Notes: generated by a model not told the origin, from the sequence alone. 64,000 bases of DNA from Flavobacteriaceae bacterium (GCA_031277535.1 JAITMD010000003.1:230158-294157); one strand, 5' to 3'. Numbered from the stretch's first letter, positions 28,636 to 38,437 are shown. Program-made: numbers and translations.

Positions 28636-30852
28636 ATGGAAAATAATATAATAGGTGCTTATAAAGCACAATTAAAAATAGAAGAAATGCAGTTGATGGT
28701 TGTTATGAAAATAACACCTTCAAGCGATGGGGTAGAAGTTAGTATTGATTTACCAGAGCAAGGCGCTATAGGGTTACAGGCAGTAAATGTAGATTGGACA
28801 GGTAAGTTGCTTTCTTTTCAAGTTAATGAGTTAGGAATGCAGTTTGAAGGAAAGAAACAAGGGAATGATATTATAGGGAAAGCCGTATTACAAGGAAAAG
28901 AAATAGAATTGCTTTTTGAAGAAACAGTTATTTCGTTGCCTGGTAATCCAGCATTAGTTTCTTCTGAATCAGCACTTGAAATTTTAGCGAATAAAGAGTC
29001 TGGAAAATATATTTATCAGGTAGAAGACTATTTTCAACGACCTAAGTCATCTGGTTTTCAATTGTCTCCTAATGGGCGATATTTGTCATACCGCGAAAAG
29101 GATGACCAAAATAAAAGACATGTTTATGTCAAAGAAATAACAACAGGTACAGTAACTCGTGTTATTGAAGAAAGAGAAGAGCTAATAAGGGGATATGGTT
29201 GGATTAACGAAGAGCGTTTAGTTTATGTAATGGACCAAGGAGGAGATGAAAATTATCATATCTATGCAGTTAATGTAGATGGTGGAAATAATATAGATTT
29301 GACTCCTTTTGATAAGGTACAAGCCAGTATTCTGAATATGCTTAAAGAGCAAAAAGATTTTATGATTATCACAATGAATTTAGATAATCCGCAAATCTTT
29401 GAACCTTATAAAATTAATATACACACGGGGGAATATGTAAAGTTATTTACTAATGATGATCCAAGTAATCCTGTAGCAGATTACGACTTTGATAAAGATG
29501 GAAGTTTAAGAGGGTATTCTAAAATGTATAATGGCATACAAACGCAGTACTTCTACAAAACAGACGGTTGCGAAACATTTGAGTTGTTTCATACAATCAA
29601 TTGGTCAGATACATTTGCGTTATTAGCATTTAATTATGCTTCGTCTAATAGAGATGAGGCCTATGTGTTAACGAACCTGGATTCAGATAAACAACGCATT
29701 GTTCTTTTTGATTTTAAAACTCAAGAAATTGTAAAAGAGATATATGCCAATGAAGCTTACGATGCATCTATTATTGGACTTTCTCGTAACAGAAATTGGG
29801 AGATAGATTATTTAGGGTATGAAGGAGAAAAAGTAATCATAGAAGCAGTTAGCGATACATTTAAAAAGATTAATACAGATTTAGAAAAGCATTTTGAAGG
29901 ATATGAATACTCAATTGCTGCTAAAACAGAAAAAGAAGATCAGTATTTAATTATTGTGCAAAGTGATAAACTGTATGGCAAATATTATAGTTATGATAAA
30001 GAGACAGGGAATGTTACATTGTTATATGATTTAATGCCTCAACTAAAAGAAGAAGAAATGGCAGATATGCTACCAATTTCTTTTATGAGTAGAGATGGTA
30101 TTCAACTACATGGTTATATTACTTTACCTCAAGCAGCAAAAGATGGTCAAAAAGTTCCTTTAATTGTAAATCCGCATGGCGGACCACAAGGTATTAGAGA
30201 TAGTTGGGGCTTTAATCCAGAAACACAATTGTTTGCAAGTAGGGGATATGCAACGCTACAAGTTAATTTTCGTATATCTGGTGGCTATGGAAAAGAATTT
30301 TTTAAAGCAGGCTTTAAGCAAATTGGGCGTAAAGTAATGGATGATGTAGAAGATGGTGTACAATACGCTATTTCACAAGGTTGGATAGACGAAACAAAGA
30401 TTGCAATTTATGGTGCAAGTCATGGTGGATATGCAACATTGATGGGATTGGTAAAAACACCAGATCTATATTGTTGTGGAGTAGATTATGTAGGTGTATC
30501 AAGTATATTTACTTTCTTTGATTCTTTCCCAGAATATTGGAAACCGTATAAAGATATGGTAAAAGAGATATGGTATGATTTAGATAAGGAAGAAGAACGT
30601 ATAATTGCAAAAGAAGTTTCTCCTATTTACCAATTAGACAAAATCACCAAACCTTTGTTTGTGGTGCAAGGTGCAAATGATCCAAGAGTAAAAATTACAG
30701 AGTCAGATCAAGTTGTAGAAGCTTTAAGATTAAAGGGATTTGAGGTACCTTATATGGTTAAATATGATGAAGGACATGGTTTTGCTAAGGAAGAGAATAG
30801 TATTTCGTTTTATAAGTGTATGATGGGCTTTGTTTCAGAATATTTAAAATAA
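28636..30852 (+). CDS. Cytoplasmic S9 peptidase with an extra N-terminal beta domain
   Basis: 738 residues with no signal peptide. Residues about 1-100 (GAYKAQLKI, DLPEQGAIGLQAVNV, FEGKKQGNDIIGKA) resemble the small beta domain found in front of some Bacteroidota alpha/beta hydrolases. A seven-blade-type propeller follows (about 125-480), then the hydrolase domain with Ser595 (GASHGGY), Asp682 (GANDPRV) and His714 (EGHGF). The family hallmarks are intact, so activity as an acylaminoacyl- or oligopeptidase is likely. It shares only family membership with the exported S9 enzyme at 23623. Confidence 0.9.
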   Translation: MENNIIGAYKAQLKIEEMQLMVVMKITPSSDGVEVSIDLPEQGAIGLQAVNVDWTGKLLSFQVNELGMQFEGKKQGNDIIGKAVLQGKEIELLFEETVISLPGNPALVSSESALEILANKESGKYIYQVEDYFQRPKSSGFQLSPNGRYLSYREKDDQNKRHVYVKEITTGTVTRVIEEREELIRGYGWINEERLVYVMDQGGDENYHIYAVNVDGGNNIDLTPFDKVQASILNMLKEQKDFMIITMNLDNPQIFEPYKINIHTGEYVKLFTNDDPSNPVADYDFDKDGSLRGYSKMYNGIQTQYFYKTDGCETFELFHTINWSDTFALLAFNYASSNRDEAYVLTNLDSDKQRIVLFDFKTQEIVKEIYANEAYDASIIGLSRNRNWEIDYLGYEGEKVIIEAVSDTFKKINTDLEKHFEGYEYSIAAKTEKEDQYLIIVQSDKLYGKYYSYDKETGNVTLLYDLMPQLKEEEMADMLPISFMSRDGIQLHGYITLPQAAKDGQKVPLIVNPHGGPQGIRDSWGFNPETQLFASRGYATLQVNFRISGGYGKEFFKAGFKQIGRKVMDDVEDGVQYAISQGWIDETKIAIYGASHGGYATLMGLVKTPDLYCCGVDYVGVSSIFTFFDSFPEYWKPYKDMVKEIWYDLDKEEERIIAKEVSPIYQLDKITKPLFVVQGANDPRVKITESDQVVEALRLKGFEVPYMVKYDEGHGFAKEENSISFYKCMMGFVSEYLK

Positions 30853-30957
30853 ATATACAATCACTTGTTTTTTTTGTAAAACAAGAGGTTTGTTTTGTGA
30901 AATTACTATTCAAATAGTTAATAGATTGATTGTGGTAAGAAATAATTAACACTAATG

Positions 30958-30985
30958 TTGTGGATATTAACGAATTATAACTTTG
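30958..30985 (+). promoter_or_regulatory. Strong Bacteroidota promoter
   Basis: TTG (30958-30960), a 17-nt spacer, then TAACTTTG (30978-30985). The expected transcript start lies about 45 nt before the lipoprotein gene. Confidence 0.65.
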
Positions 30986-31036
30986 GTACTTCTATCATTA
31001 TTTATACATTTACAACAAATTAATTAGAAGAAAACA

Positions 31037-31792
31037 ATGAATAAATTACTTGTAGTATTGGCTGCGCTTTCACTTATTTCTTGTAAGAAAGAAAATGTGA
31101 TTGAAATTACAACAAATGATATTCCTAACGATACAAAAGTAGAGGTTCTAACATCTGATATTGGTAGTCCAATGCCAACAGTTGTTGCTACAGGAGTTAT
31201 TAAAGATGGGAAAGTAAAAATTGAAAACCCATTCAAAGAATTTGACGAAGGATATTTAACTATTGGAGAAGATAAGAAAACAAACGTTTTCTTTGTTGGA
31301 GAACCTGGGAAAATTACAGTAAATGTAACCAAAGACAAACCAACTGAAACTATTATTGGAGGTACAGAGAATAACGAGAAACTACAAAAACTTCAAACAG
31401 AGTCTAAATCATTAACAGAGAAGTTGATGAATTTTATGAAAGATCATCAAATGGAGTTAACGATGTTGTCTCAATCTAATAAACCAGAGGATATAGCTAC
31501 ATTGGATAAGTTGCAAAGTGAGTTTAATGGATATGTAGATCAGATTAAAGTAATCTTTAAAAAATACCAAGATCAAAATAAGAATAACGAATTTGGGTTA
31601 TTATTATTCTATCAACAAATGATGTCTCAACAAGATGGATTTGATAAGATAAAAGAAGACTTTGATAAATTTTCTCCAGAACTTAAAGCAAGTAAAGTAG
31701 GAAAAAAAGTATCTACAATGTTAGAAATGACACAAACAATGAATGCTGCTCAACCAGCTGTTGAAGCAGGTCATGAAGGTCACGCGCACTAA
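31037..31792 (+). CDS. DUF4369-like lipoprotein
   Basis: 251 residues. A short signal peptide ends in lipobox LISC, with Cys16 as the likely lipidated residue. The N-terminal half is a beta domain of DUF4369 type (EITTNDIPNDTKVEV, VATGVIKDGKVKIENPF); this domain often precedes a thioredoxin-like domain, but here it is followed instead by a helical coiled-coil-like region (about 110-235). The protein ends HEGHAH, a short His-rich tail that might bind metal. It is monocistronic, with its own promoter and terminator. Confidence 0.8.
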   Translation: MNKLLVVLAALSLISCKKENVIEITTNDIPNDTKVEVLTSDIGSPMPTVVATGVIKDGKVKIENPFKEFDEGYLTIGEDKKTNVFFVGEPGKITVNVTKDKPTETIIGGTENNEKLQKLQTESKSLTEKLMNFMKDHQMELTMLSQSNKPEDIATLDKLQSEFNGYVDQIKVIFKKYQDQNKNNEFGLLLFYQQMMSQQDGFDKIKEDFDKFSPELKASKVGKKVSTMLEMTQTMNAAQPAVEAGHEGHAH

Positions 31793-31818
31793 TCGCATAA
31801 GATTTTAAAAATATAAGA

Positions 31819-31850
31819 GGGATAGCTTAATAGTTATCCCTTTATTTTTT
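31819..31850 (+). terminator. Rho-independent terminator of the lipoprotein gene
   Basis: GGGATAGCT (31819-31827) pairs with AGTTATCCC (31832-31840) with one G-T pair, then TTTATTTTTT. Confidence 0.8.
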
Positions 31851-31913
31851 GCCTTATGCAAAGGAAATATAGAAGTTCTTTTGAATTGAAAAATTCACTT
31901 GGAAAACAAATAA

Positions 31914-31947
31914 AAAAGTGCGACTAAATTATTTTAGCCGCACTTTT
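31914..31947. terminator. Terminator facing pheT
   Basis: AAAAGTGCG (31914-31922) pairs with CGCACTTTT (31939-31947); after one mismatch the stem continues CTAAA with TTTAG. The A run on the left becomes the T tract of the minus-strand transcript. Confidence 0.85.
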
Positions 31948-31972
31948 AAAGTATAAGATTTAAAATATAGGA

Positions 31973-34408
31973 TTATCTCAATTGAGCTCCCAGGTTATTT
32001 TCCAATTGATATTGAATTTTACCCATTATTTTATCAACTACATTATCTGTAAGTGTTTTAGTAGCATCTTCCATTAGGATAGAAATAGCGTATGATTTTT
32101 TACCCTCAGCTATTTTATCTCCTTGATATACATCAAACAAGTTAATGTCTTTTATTAATGCTTTATCTACTTGTTTTACAATGTTGTAAATTTGTTCAAA
32201 TGTTACTTGTTCATCAATTAGTAAAGCATAATCGCGTTTTACAGAAGGGAACTTATTAATTTCTGTATACTTAATTTTTGCAGAAATTACTTTTAGTATG
32301 TTCTCCCATTGGAATTCGGCATAGCAAACTTCTTGTTTGATATCAAATGATTTTAGAATGCTCTTTTTCAAAATTCCAAACTCAACGATTAAGTCTTTAC
32401 CTAAGTAGTAGGCAATACCTTCAGAGAAAACGTCATTTTCTGTTGGTTGAGTGTTTACTTTAGTAATTCCTAAACGATCCAAAACTCCCATTACATATCC
32501 TTTAAATCTAAAGAAGTCTGTTACAACAGGTGTATTGTTCCAAGAGTTTTTACTGTCATTTCCTGTAGAGAAAACAGCTAATTTCTTGTATTCTTCGTAA
32601 TTGTTTAAAAGCTTGTGATATGTTTTTCCAAACTCAAACAATTTCAAATCATTTCGTTTTCTATTGTTATTGTATGATATTGCTTCTAAACCACCAAACA
32701 ACAAAGATTGTCTCATAACAGACAAATCGTGGCTCAATGGGTTTAATATATCTACTTGATAGCTTGGTTTTATACTTTCAGACAAAGCTGTATAATCAGG
32801 TGTAGTCAACGAGTTTGACATGATTTCATGGAATCCTTGCGCTACTAATTGATTAGATATGATGTTTTGTACTTTGTGGTCTTCTGTACGTGAACTATTA
32901 GCAATAGTTGCATTTAACTTAGAAGAGAAGGTAATGTTGTTAAATCCATATACACGTAGTATTTCTTCAATAACGTCAATTTCTCTTGTTACATCCGCTC
33001 TATAAGCTGGCACTGTAATTCCTAAACCAAGGTCAGACATTGTATTTACTTTAATGTCTAATGATACCAAAATTTTCTTGATTGTTTCTTTTGATATTTC
33101 CTCTCCCAACAATCTATTTACATTGTTGAAATTTAAGAATACAGAATGCTCTTCAATCTTTTTAGGATATAAATCAATAATATCTGATGTAATTTCTCCA
33201 CCAGCTACTTTTTGAATTAATAAGGCTGCATGTTTTAAGGCATATTCTGTAATAGCTGGATCAATTCCTCTTTCAAAACGGAAAGAAGAGTCAGTGTTTA
33301 GACCATGTCTTTTAGCGGCTTTACGAATCACTACTGGATTAAAATAAGCACTTTCTAAAAAGATAGAAGTAGTGTTTTCACTCACAGCTGATTTGCTTCC
33401 TCCAAATACACCTGCTAAACACATTGGGCCATTTTCATCACAAATCATTAAATCGTCTTCATGCAATGTACGCTCTACATTGTCCAATGTAGTGAACTTT
33501 GTACCTGCTGCTACAGTTTTAACGATGATTTTGTTTCCTTTGATTTTAGCAATATCAAAAGCGTGTAAAGGTTGCCCTAAATCATGTAATACGTAGTTTG
33601 TTACGTCCACAATATTGTTTTTAGGGGTAATACCTATAGCTTTCAATCTATTTTGTAACCATTCTGGTGAAGGTTTTACTTCAACGTCAGAAATTGTTAC
33701 ACCACAGTATCTTGGTGCTTTTTTATAGTCTTCAACAACAACGTCAACTTTTAATGTTCTGCGTTCTACTTTAAATTTACTTACAGAAGGTGTAATTAAC
33801 TCTTTGTGTTGAATATCGTTTTTAGCGTTTTGTAGTAAACCTGCTCTAAGATCACGAGCTACTCCCCAATGACTCATTGCATCAGAACGGTTTGGAGTTA
33901 ATCCAATTTCTAATACATCGTCAATGGCGATATCAAAAAGAGTAGCAGCTGGTGTGCCTGCTTCCCATTTGTTGTCCAAAACTAAGATTCCACTTCCATC
34001 AGTACCGATACCAAGTTCTACTTCAGAACAAATCATACCATTACTTTCTTCTCCGCGGATCTTACCTTTTTTAATTTGAAATGCATTGCCTTCTGCGTCA
34101 AATAACTCTGTTCCAATAGTAGCTACAGGTACTTTTTGTCCTTCTGCTACGTTTGGAGCACCACAAACAATTTGTACAGGCTCTCCCGTTCCAAGGTCTA
34201 CTTTTGTTACATTTAACTTATCAGCATTAGGATGTTTCGTACAAGATAAAACATGTCCTACAACAACTCCTTTTAAACCTCCTTTTAAGCTTTCGTAACG
34301 CTCAATTCCTTCTACTTCAAGACCTAAGTCTGTAAGAATCTCTGCTGTTTCTTCTGGCGTAATGTCTAATTTAATGAATTGTTTTAACCAATTGTATGAA
34401 ATTTGCAT
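31973..34408 (-). CDS. pheT: Phenylalanine--tRNA ligase, beta subunit
   Basis: 811 residues, normal for the bacterial beta subunit. It has the N-terminal tRNA-binding domain (HPNADKLNVTKVD), B3/B4 editing domain, B5 domain, catalytic-like core (SSFRFERGID) and the C-terminal ferredoxin-fold anticodon-binding domain (about 715-811, with FPSVKRDYAL). It charges tRNA-Phe as an alpha2-beta2 complex with PheS, whose gene is not in the window. It lies 98 nt downstream of the DCC gene on the same strand and has its own promoter-like box. Confidence 0.97.
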   Translation of the reverse strand: MQISYNWLKQFIKLDITPEETAEILTDLGLEVEGIERYESLKGGLKGVVVGHVLSCTKHPNADKLNVTKVDLGTGEPVQIVCGAPNVAEGQKVPVATIGTELFDAEGNAFQIKKGKIRGEESNGMICSEVELGIGTDGSGILVLDNKWEAGTPAATLFDIAIDDVLEIGLTPNRSDAMSHWGVARDLRAGLLQNAKNDIQHKELITPSVSKFKVERRTLKVDVVVEDYKKAPRYCGVTISDVEVKPSPEWLQNRLKAIGITPKNNIVDVTNYVLHDLGQPLHAFDIAKIKGNKIIVKTVAAGTKFTTLDNVERTLHEDDLMICDENGPMCLAGVFGGSKSAVSENTTSIFLESAYFNPVVIRKAAKRHGLNTDSSFRFERGIDPAITEYALKHAALLIQKVAGGEITSDIIDLYPKKIEEHSVFLNFNNVNRLLGEEISKETIKKILVSLDIKVNTMSDLGLGITVPAYRADVTREIDVIEEILRVYGFNNITFSSKLNATIANSSRTEDHKVQNIISNQLVAQGFHEIMSNSLTTPDYTALSESIKPSYQVDILNPLSHDLSVMRQSLLFGGLEAISYNNNRKRNDLKLFEFGKTYHKLLNNYEEYKKLAVFSTGNDSKNSWNNTPVVTDFFRFKGYVMGVLDRLGITKVNTQPTENDVFSEGIAYYLGKDLIVEFGILKKSILKSFDIKQEVCYAEFQWENILKVISAKIKYTEINKFPSVKRDYALLIDEQVTFEQIYNIVKQVDKALIKDINLFDVYQGDKIAEGKKSYAISILMEDATKTLTDNVVDKIMGKIQYQLENNLGAQLR

Positions 34409-34430
34409 TCGAATAATTTTTTATAGTAGG

Positions 34431-34438
34431 CAAATATA
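34431..34438 (-). promoter_or_regulatory. Promoter -7 box for pheT (minus strand)
   Basis: CAAATATA on the plus strand reads TATATTTG on the minus strand, an exact TAnnTTTG, 23 nt before the pheT start. The -33 element is not clear. Confidence 0.5.
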
Positions 34439-34506
34439 AGCATTGCCAAAGTTTAAGTGAAATTATTTAGGATTAAAAAATCACAAAATACAGTTAAGTG
34501 AATGGA

Positions 34507-34920
34507 TTAAAGAAATTTGTTGAGAATCTCAGGAGTAGGAATCATACAATGATCCTTTTTACCATACCACTTGTAGCGATTTTTTGCAATATAGTCGTAA
34601 AAAATATCAGTAAGCCCTCTTGGCAAAACCTGAAATATCCCTATCAGACTATACCATCCGCCTAAATAAGAAGCTACTTTCATTGCAGCTTGTGATTTTA
34701 TATAGTAAGCAATTCCTGCTTCATAAAGAATAATACTATCTGTTTTATTGCGATCTACACCAATGTAATTTAAGATTTGTTGCCCGATTTCTGAATCTAA
34801 AGGAGCAAATCGAAATTGGTCTTGTGTATCAGCAGCAATAACTTTTTTAACGGTGTTGTCGCATAAGTTACACACACCGTCAAAAAGTATTATTTTTTTA
34901 TCTTTTGGAATATTATTCAT
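34507..34920 (-). CDS. DCC-family (DUF393) thiol-disulfide oxidoreductase-like protein
   Basis: 137 residues. The family-defining start FDGVCNLCDNTV holds a CxxC pair, and the C-terminal part carries the usual RYKWYGKKDHC-type segment. Its start codon overlaps the mutS2 stop by one base (TAATG), so translation is probably coupled. The biochemical substrate of the family is not established. Confidence 0.9.
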   Translation of the reverse strand: MNNIPKDKKIILFDGVCNLCDNTVKKVIAADTQDQFRFAPLDSEIGQQILNYIGVDRNKTDSIILYEAGIAYYIKSQAAMKVASYLGGWYSLIGIFQVLPRGLTDIFYDYIAKNRYKWYGKKDHCMIPTPEILNKFL

Positions 34921-37091
34921 TATTTTTTGCGTTCTACCATTTCTAATTGGTCCAAACTAACTTTTGAAGTAAAGATACCATAATTTACAGTAGCTTTATT
35001 CTTTTCTATATTATCAATAGTACCTACTGATCGACCGTCGATCATACGCACACGGTCTCCAACTTTTAAAGGAAACTTTGTTTTGTTTTGATCCTCTTGT
35101 TTTTTCTTTTCTTTTTCTTCTTTCTTTTCAACGCGAATAACCTCAATCTTTTGTTCTACTTCTTTCAAAATAGCCTTTTCAATCTTCTCTTTCTCTTTCT
35201 TCTCCTTGATAGTTATTTGTTTGCGTTTAGAGTTTTCTATTTCAACTATTTTTAGCAATTCACTAAATAATGTTTTTTTGCTTTTGTTGTTGAAGTATCG
35301 CTCTGACAAATCGTCTAATTTTTGACCTAAAGAAACAAGGCGTTGGTTAGCATCAAACACCTCTTGGTAACGCTCCAATTTATCTTGTATTTTGATATTG
35401 ATCGCTTCCATTTTCTTTCCTTCTTCACGTGCTTTAGTCTCTTCCTCTTTTAAATTCTGAGAAGTGCGTTCCAGCTTATGTCTTTCCTTTTGAAGATTAG
35501 CAATTGTTTTGTCAAAACGTACTTTATCTCCTTCAACTTTCTTTTTCGCACGGTTGATTAATCCAAAAGGAATACCATTCTTTTGCGCTACTTCAAAAGT
35601 AAAAGAACTACCTGCTTGCCCAATGTTTAATTTGTACATGGGTTCCAACGATTTTTCGTCAAATAACATATTAGCATTCGTTGCTGAAGGCAGTTCGTCT
35701 GCTAATATTTTTAGGTTGGTATAATGCGTAGTGATAATACCATAAGCTTCTCTGTCGTAAAATTCTTCTAAGAATACTTCTGCTAACGCTCCTCCTAATT
35801 CTGGATCCGAACCTGTACCAAATTCATCAATTAAAAACAAGGTACGCGCATTGCATTTCTTTAAAAAATAATTCATATTCTTTAAGCGATAGCTATAAGT
35901 ACTTAGATGATTTTCAATTGATTGATTATCTCCAATATCTGTCAAAATACGGTCAAATAAAAATGTTTTACTGCGTTCATGTACAGGGATTAATAGCCCT
36001 GATTGTAGCATTAATTGCAATAAACCTATTGTTTTCAAGGTAATACTTTTCCCTCCCGCATTAGGACCCGAAATAACAATAATTCTACTATCTGCCCCTA
36101 AATGAATTGTTTGTGGATAGGTAGGTTTGCGTTTTTCTTTGTTATTTAAAAACAGAATTGGGTGAAAGGCTTCTCTGAAGTATAGTTCTCTTTCTTCAGA
36201 AATCTCTGGTAAAAGACCATTGATTTTATTAGCGTATTTTGCTTTTCCTGAAGTAACATCAATAGCCGACAAAAAACTTTGGTATTCATACAACGTATTT
36301 TTAAACGGACGAATAGTATTGGTCAATCGTTTTAAGATACGTACAATCTCTTCTCGCTCTTCGTATTCTAAGTTGTTTAATTCTCGCGAATAGCGCAAAG
36401 TAGCTTCTGGTTCAATGTAAATGATGCTTCCTGTTTTGGATTGTCCCATTACATTTCCTTTTACCTTGCGACGGTGCATTGCTATTACAGCCAATACTCG
36501 TCTGTTTTCTACTACAGTTTCACGGATATCATCTAAGTATCCTGCTCCATTGTATTGAGATAAGGCAGCTCCAAAACTTTGGTTTATTTTTCCTCTAACC
36601 AAGTTAATACTTTTGCGGATCGTTAGCAAATCAAGAGAAGCAGAGTCCTTAATTTCGCCATATTTATCAACTACATTTTCTATCTCTTTCAAAATAGCTT
36701 TTTCCAAAGGTATTTCTACCGCATCTTGATATAGGTAAGGATAGTACTCTTCAAACTTTTTTAGATATGTAATCAGATTAATTGTTGTTTCTGTTAGAGT
36801 CGCAATTTTTTTAAAACTACTTAGTTCTAAGAAACTATCTTCAATACCCAAAAACTTCAACTCATAATCAATAGTGTCAAAGTAATGGTTAGGTATAATA
36901 TTGTTGTTAGTAAAAGACGATACATATTCTGACGTTTGTTTTAGCGCTTTTAAAGTGCTTTCTTTTGTAGCAAAAGGTGTAATTTCCATTGCTAATTCTT
37001 TACCACTTTGAGTAACGCATAAGTCAGATACAGTTTCTAATACTGTATTAAATTCTAAATCTTGTAATGTTTTTTTATTTATCGACGTCAT
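34920..37091 (-). CDS. mutS2: MutS2-type ATPase lacking the Smr nuclease domain
   Basis: 723 residues. A helical lever/core region is followed by a MutS ATPase domain with Walker A GPNAGGKSITLK, Walker B LFLIDEFGTGSDPE and the switch TTHYTNLK. Next come a long Lys/Glu-rich coiled coil (about 515-660) and a KOW-like C-terminus (KVGDRVRMIDGRSVG). Full MutS2 is about 780 residues and ends in a Smr domain, which is absent here; no frameshift is seen, since the stop is clean and coupled to the next gene. MutS2 acts on recombination intermediates or stalled ribosomes in other bacteria; the role of the short form is uncertain. Confidence 0.88.
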   Translation of the reverse strand: MTSINKKTLQDLEFNTVLETVSDLCVTQSGKELAMEITPFATKESTLKALKQTSEYVSSFTNNNIIPNHYFDTIDYELKFLGIEDSFLELSSFKKIATLTETTINLITYLKKFEEYYPYLYQDAVEIPLEKAILKEIENVVDKYGEIKDSASLDLLTIRKSINLVRGKINQSFGAALSQYNGAGYLDDIRETVVENRRVLAVIAMHRRKVKGNVMGQSKTGSIIYIEPEATLRYSRELNNLEYEEREEIVRILKRLTNTIRPFKNTLYEYQSFLSAIDVTSGKAKYANKINGLLPEISEERELYFREAFHPILFLNNKEKRKPTYPQTIHLGADSRIIVISGPNAGGKSITLKTIGLLQLMLQSGLLIPVHERSKTFLFDRILTDIGDNQSIENHLSTYSYRLKNMNYFLKKCNARTLFLIDEFGTGSDPELGGALAEVFLEEFYDREAYGIITTHYTNLKILADELPSATNANMLFDEKSLEPMYKLNIGQAGSSFTFEVAQKNGIPFGLINRAKKKVEGDKVRFDKTIANLQKERHKLERTSQNLKEEETKAREEGKKMEAINIKIQDKLERYQEVFDANQRLVSLGQKLDDLSERYFNNKSKKTLFSELLKIVEIENSKRKQITIKEKKEKEKIEKAILKEVEQKIEVIRVEKKEEKEKKKQEDQNKTKFPLKVGDRVRMIDGRSVGTIDNIEKNKATVNYGIFTSKVSLDQLEMVERKK

Positions 37092-37114
37092 TCTTTCTGA
37101 ATAGATAATATGAG

Positions 37115-37122
37115 CAAAAATA
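37115..37122 (-). promoter_or_regulatory. Promoter -7 box for mutS2 (minus strand)
   Basis: CAAAAATA on the plus strand reads TATTTTTG on the minus strand, 23 nt before the mutS2 start. No good -33 partner is seen. Confidence 0.45.
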
Positions 37123-37309
37123 AGATTATTTGACGAAACTATAGTTTTTCATCAAAAACTTATTGAGTCAGGCTTTTACTGTGTATTTTTGAGTGGTATA
37201 AAAGGTCAAATGTTTACTTTTGAAATGCACCTGATTGGCAATAATAAAAGCGATTAAGTAATAAAAACTTGACAAAATATCGCAGCCGTTTTTAAGAGCA
37301 AAAAAGGAA

Positions 37310-37921
37310 TTGAAGAGTAGTCATTTTAAAATATTTGACGAAGTAACATTAGGATTTAATATAGAGAAGGAGATGGAAGCAAATCAGTGGACAACGAGGT
37401 TGTTAGAAGTTTTAGCAGACAAAGTAGAGCATAGAGAATTAAAGAAAGGAGATGTATTATTAGACCTGGGGGAGGTGTGTGATTATGTGGGCTTTTTGAA
37501 AGAAGGGAGTATGCGTATGTATTATATCAATGAAGAAGGGCAAGATATTTCTTTTTTCTTTTACCTCAGTGGAGATGTTTTTACCAATTATGAAGGGGTA
37601 GTTAGTTATACGCCGTCTAATATGGTATTAGAATGTTTAACTCCTTGTCAAGTTACTTTGATTAAAAGGGATGATTTATTGGCTTTATACAATAGTAGTA
37701 TGGAGTGGCAAAAAGTAGGTCGATTAATGTCTGATGCTATTTTCTTGAATGCTAAAAAACGCATTGACTTTTTGCTTTTTCTCAATCCAGAACAGCGTTA
37801 TTTAGATTTGTTGCACCACCATCCTCAAATATTGAATAGCATTCCTCAAAAGTATATTGCTACTTATATTGGTGTAAAACCACAATCTCTTTCTCGCATT
37901 CGAAAAAGATTGATTAGTTAA
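37310..37921 (+). CDS. Crp/Fnr-family transcriptional regulator
   Basis: Cyclic-nucleotide-binding-type jelly roll (about 35-140: ELKKGDVLLDLGEVCDYVGF, then GSMRMYYINEEG) and a short C-terminal HTH (YIATYIGVKPQSLSRIRKR). The start is uncertain. TTG at 37310, after AAAAAGGA, gives 203 residues; the first ATG, at 37373, gives 182. No ATG fits the usual length of the family. The cAMP-contact Arg signature is not evident, as is usual for flavobacterial members. Confidence 0.85.
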   Translation: MKSSHFKIFDEVTLGFNIEKEMEANQWTTRLLEVLADKVEHRELKKGDVLLDLGEVCDYVGFLKEGSMRMYYINEEGQDISFFFYLSGDVFTNYEGVVSYTPSNMVLECLTPCQVTLIKRDDLLALYNSSMEWQKVGRLMSDAIFLNAKKRIDFLLFLNPEQRYLDLLHHHPQILNSIPQKYIATYIGVKPQSLSRIRKRLIS

Positions 37922-37953
37922 CTTAAGTGAATGCACAGGTGTAAAGAGACATG

Positions 37954-37961
37954 TAATTTTG
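37954..37961 (+). promoter_or_regulatory. Promoter -7 box (TAATTTTG)
   Basis: Exact TAnnTTTG match 62 nt ahead of the gene at 38024; -33 weak. Confidence 0.4.
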
Positions 37962-38023
37962 TGGCATAGCAATGGAGTAATTTGTTGTTGATATTTTTGA
38001 GTTAATAACTTAATCTATTTATT

Positions 38024-38437
38024 ATGTTAGGCATTTATACCGTTATAGCACTGAACAGTGTTTTGTTTTTAAGTATGTCTTTTATCCATGTCTATTGGGC
38101 ATTTGGAGGGCAGTGGGGTACAGAAGGAGCCTTGCCTTCTCGCGATGGAAAAAGAGTGTTGAATCCCAGACCTATTGGTACATTAGGTGTCGCAATAGTA
38201 TTGATGGCATTTGCTATTTGTAGTGCGTATGCCTTACAGGTTTCTCCTTATTTGCTATTAATTATTGGTATTCTATTTGGATTGCGCACCATTGGAGATT
38301 TCCGTTTTGTAGGTTTGTTTAAACAAATTCGCAATACAACTTTTGCTTCATACGACAATCGCTTTTTTATTCCTTTATGTACCTATATTTCAGGTAGTAA
38401 TTTATTCTTGTATTGGTATTTAGTGAATTTGTTGTGA
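38024..38437 (+). CDS. DUF3995 membrane protein
   Basis: 137 residues with four hydrophobic helices (about 4-26, 55-75, 77-97 and 115-136). The conserved loop HVYWAFGGQWGTEGALP, then NPRPIGTLGV, and GLRTIGDFRFVG are characteristic of DUF3995. Function unknown. It lies 102 nt after the Crp/Fnr gene and may be under its control; that is inference only. Confidence 0.85.
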   Translation: MLGIYTVIALNSVLFLSMSFIHVYWAFGGQWGTEGALPSRDGKRVLNPRPIGTLGVAIVLMAFAICSAYALQVSPYLLLIIGILFGLRTIGDFRFVGLFKQIRNTTFASYDNRFFIPLCTYISGSNLFLYWYLVNLL

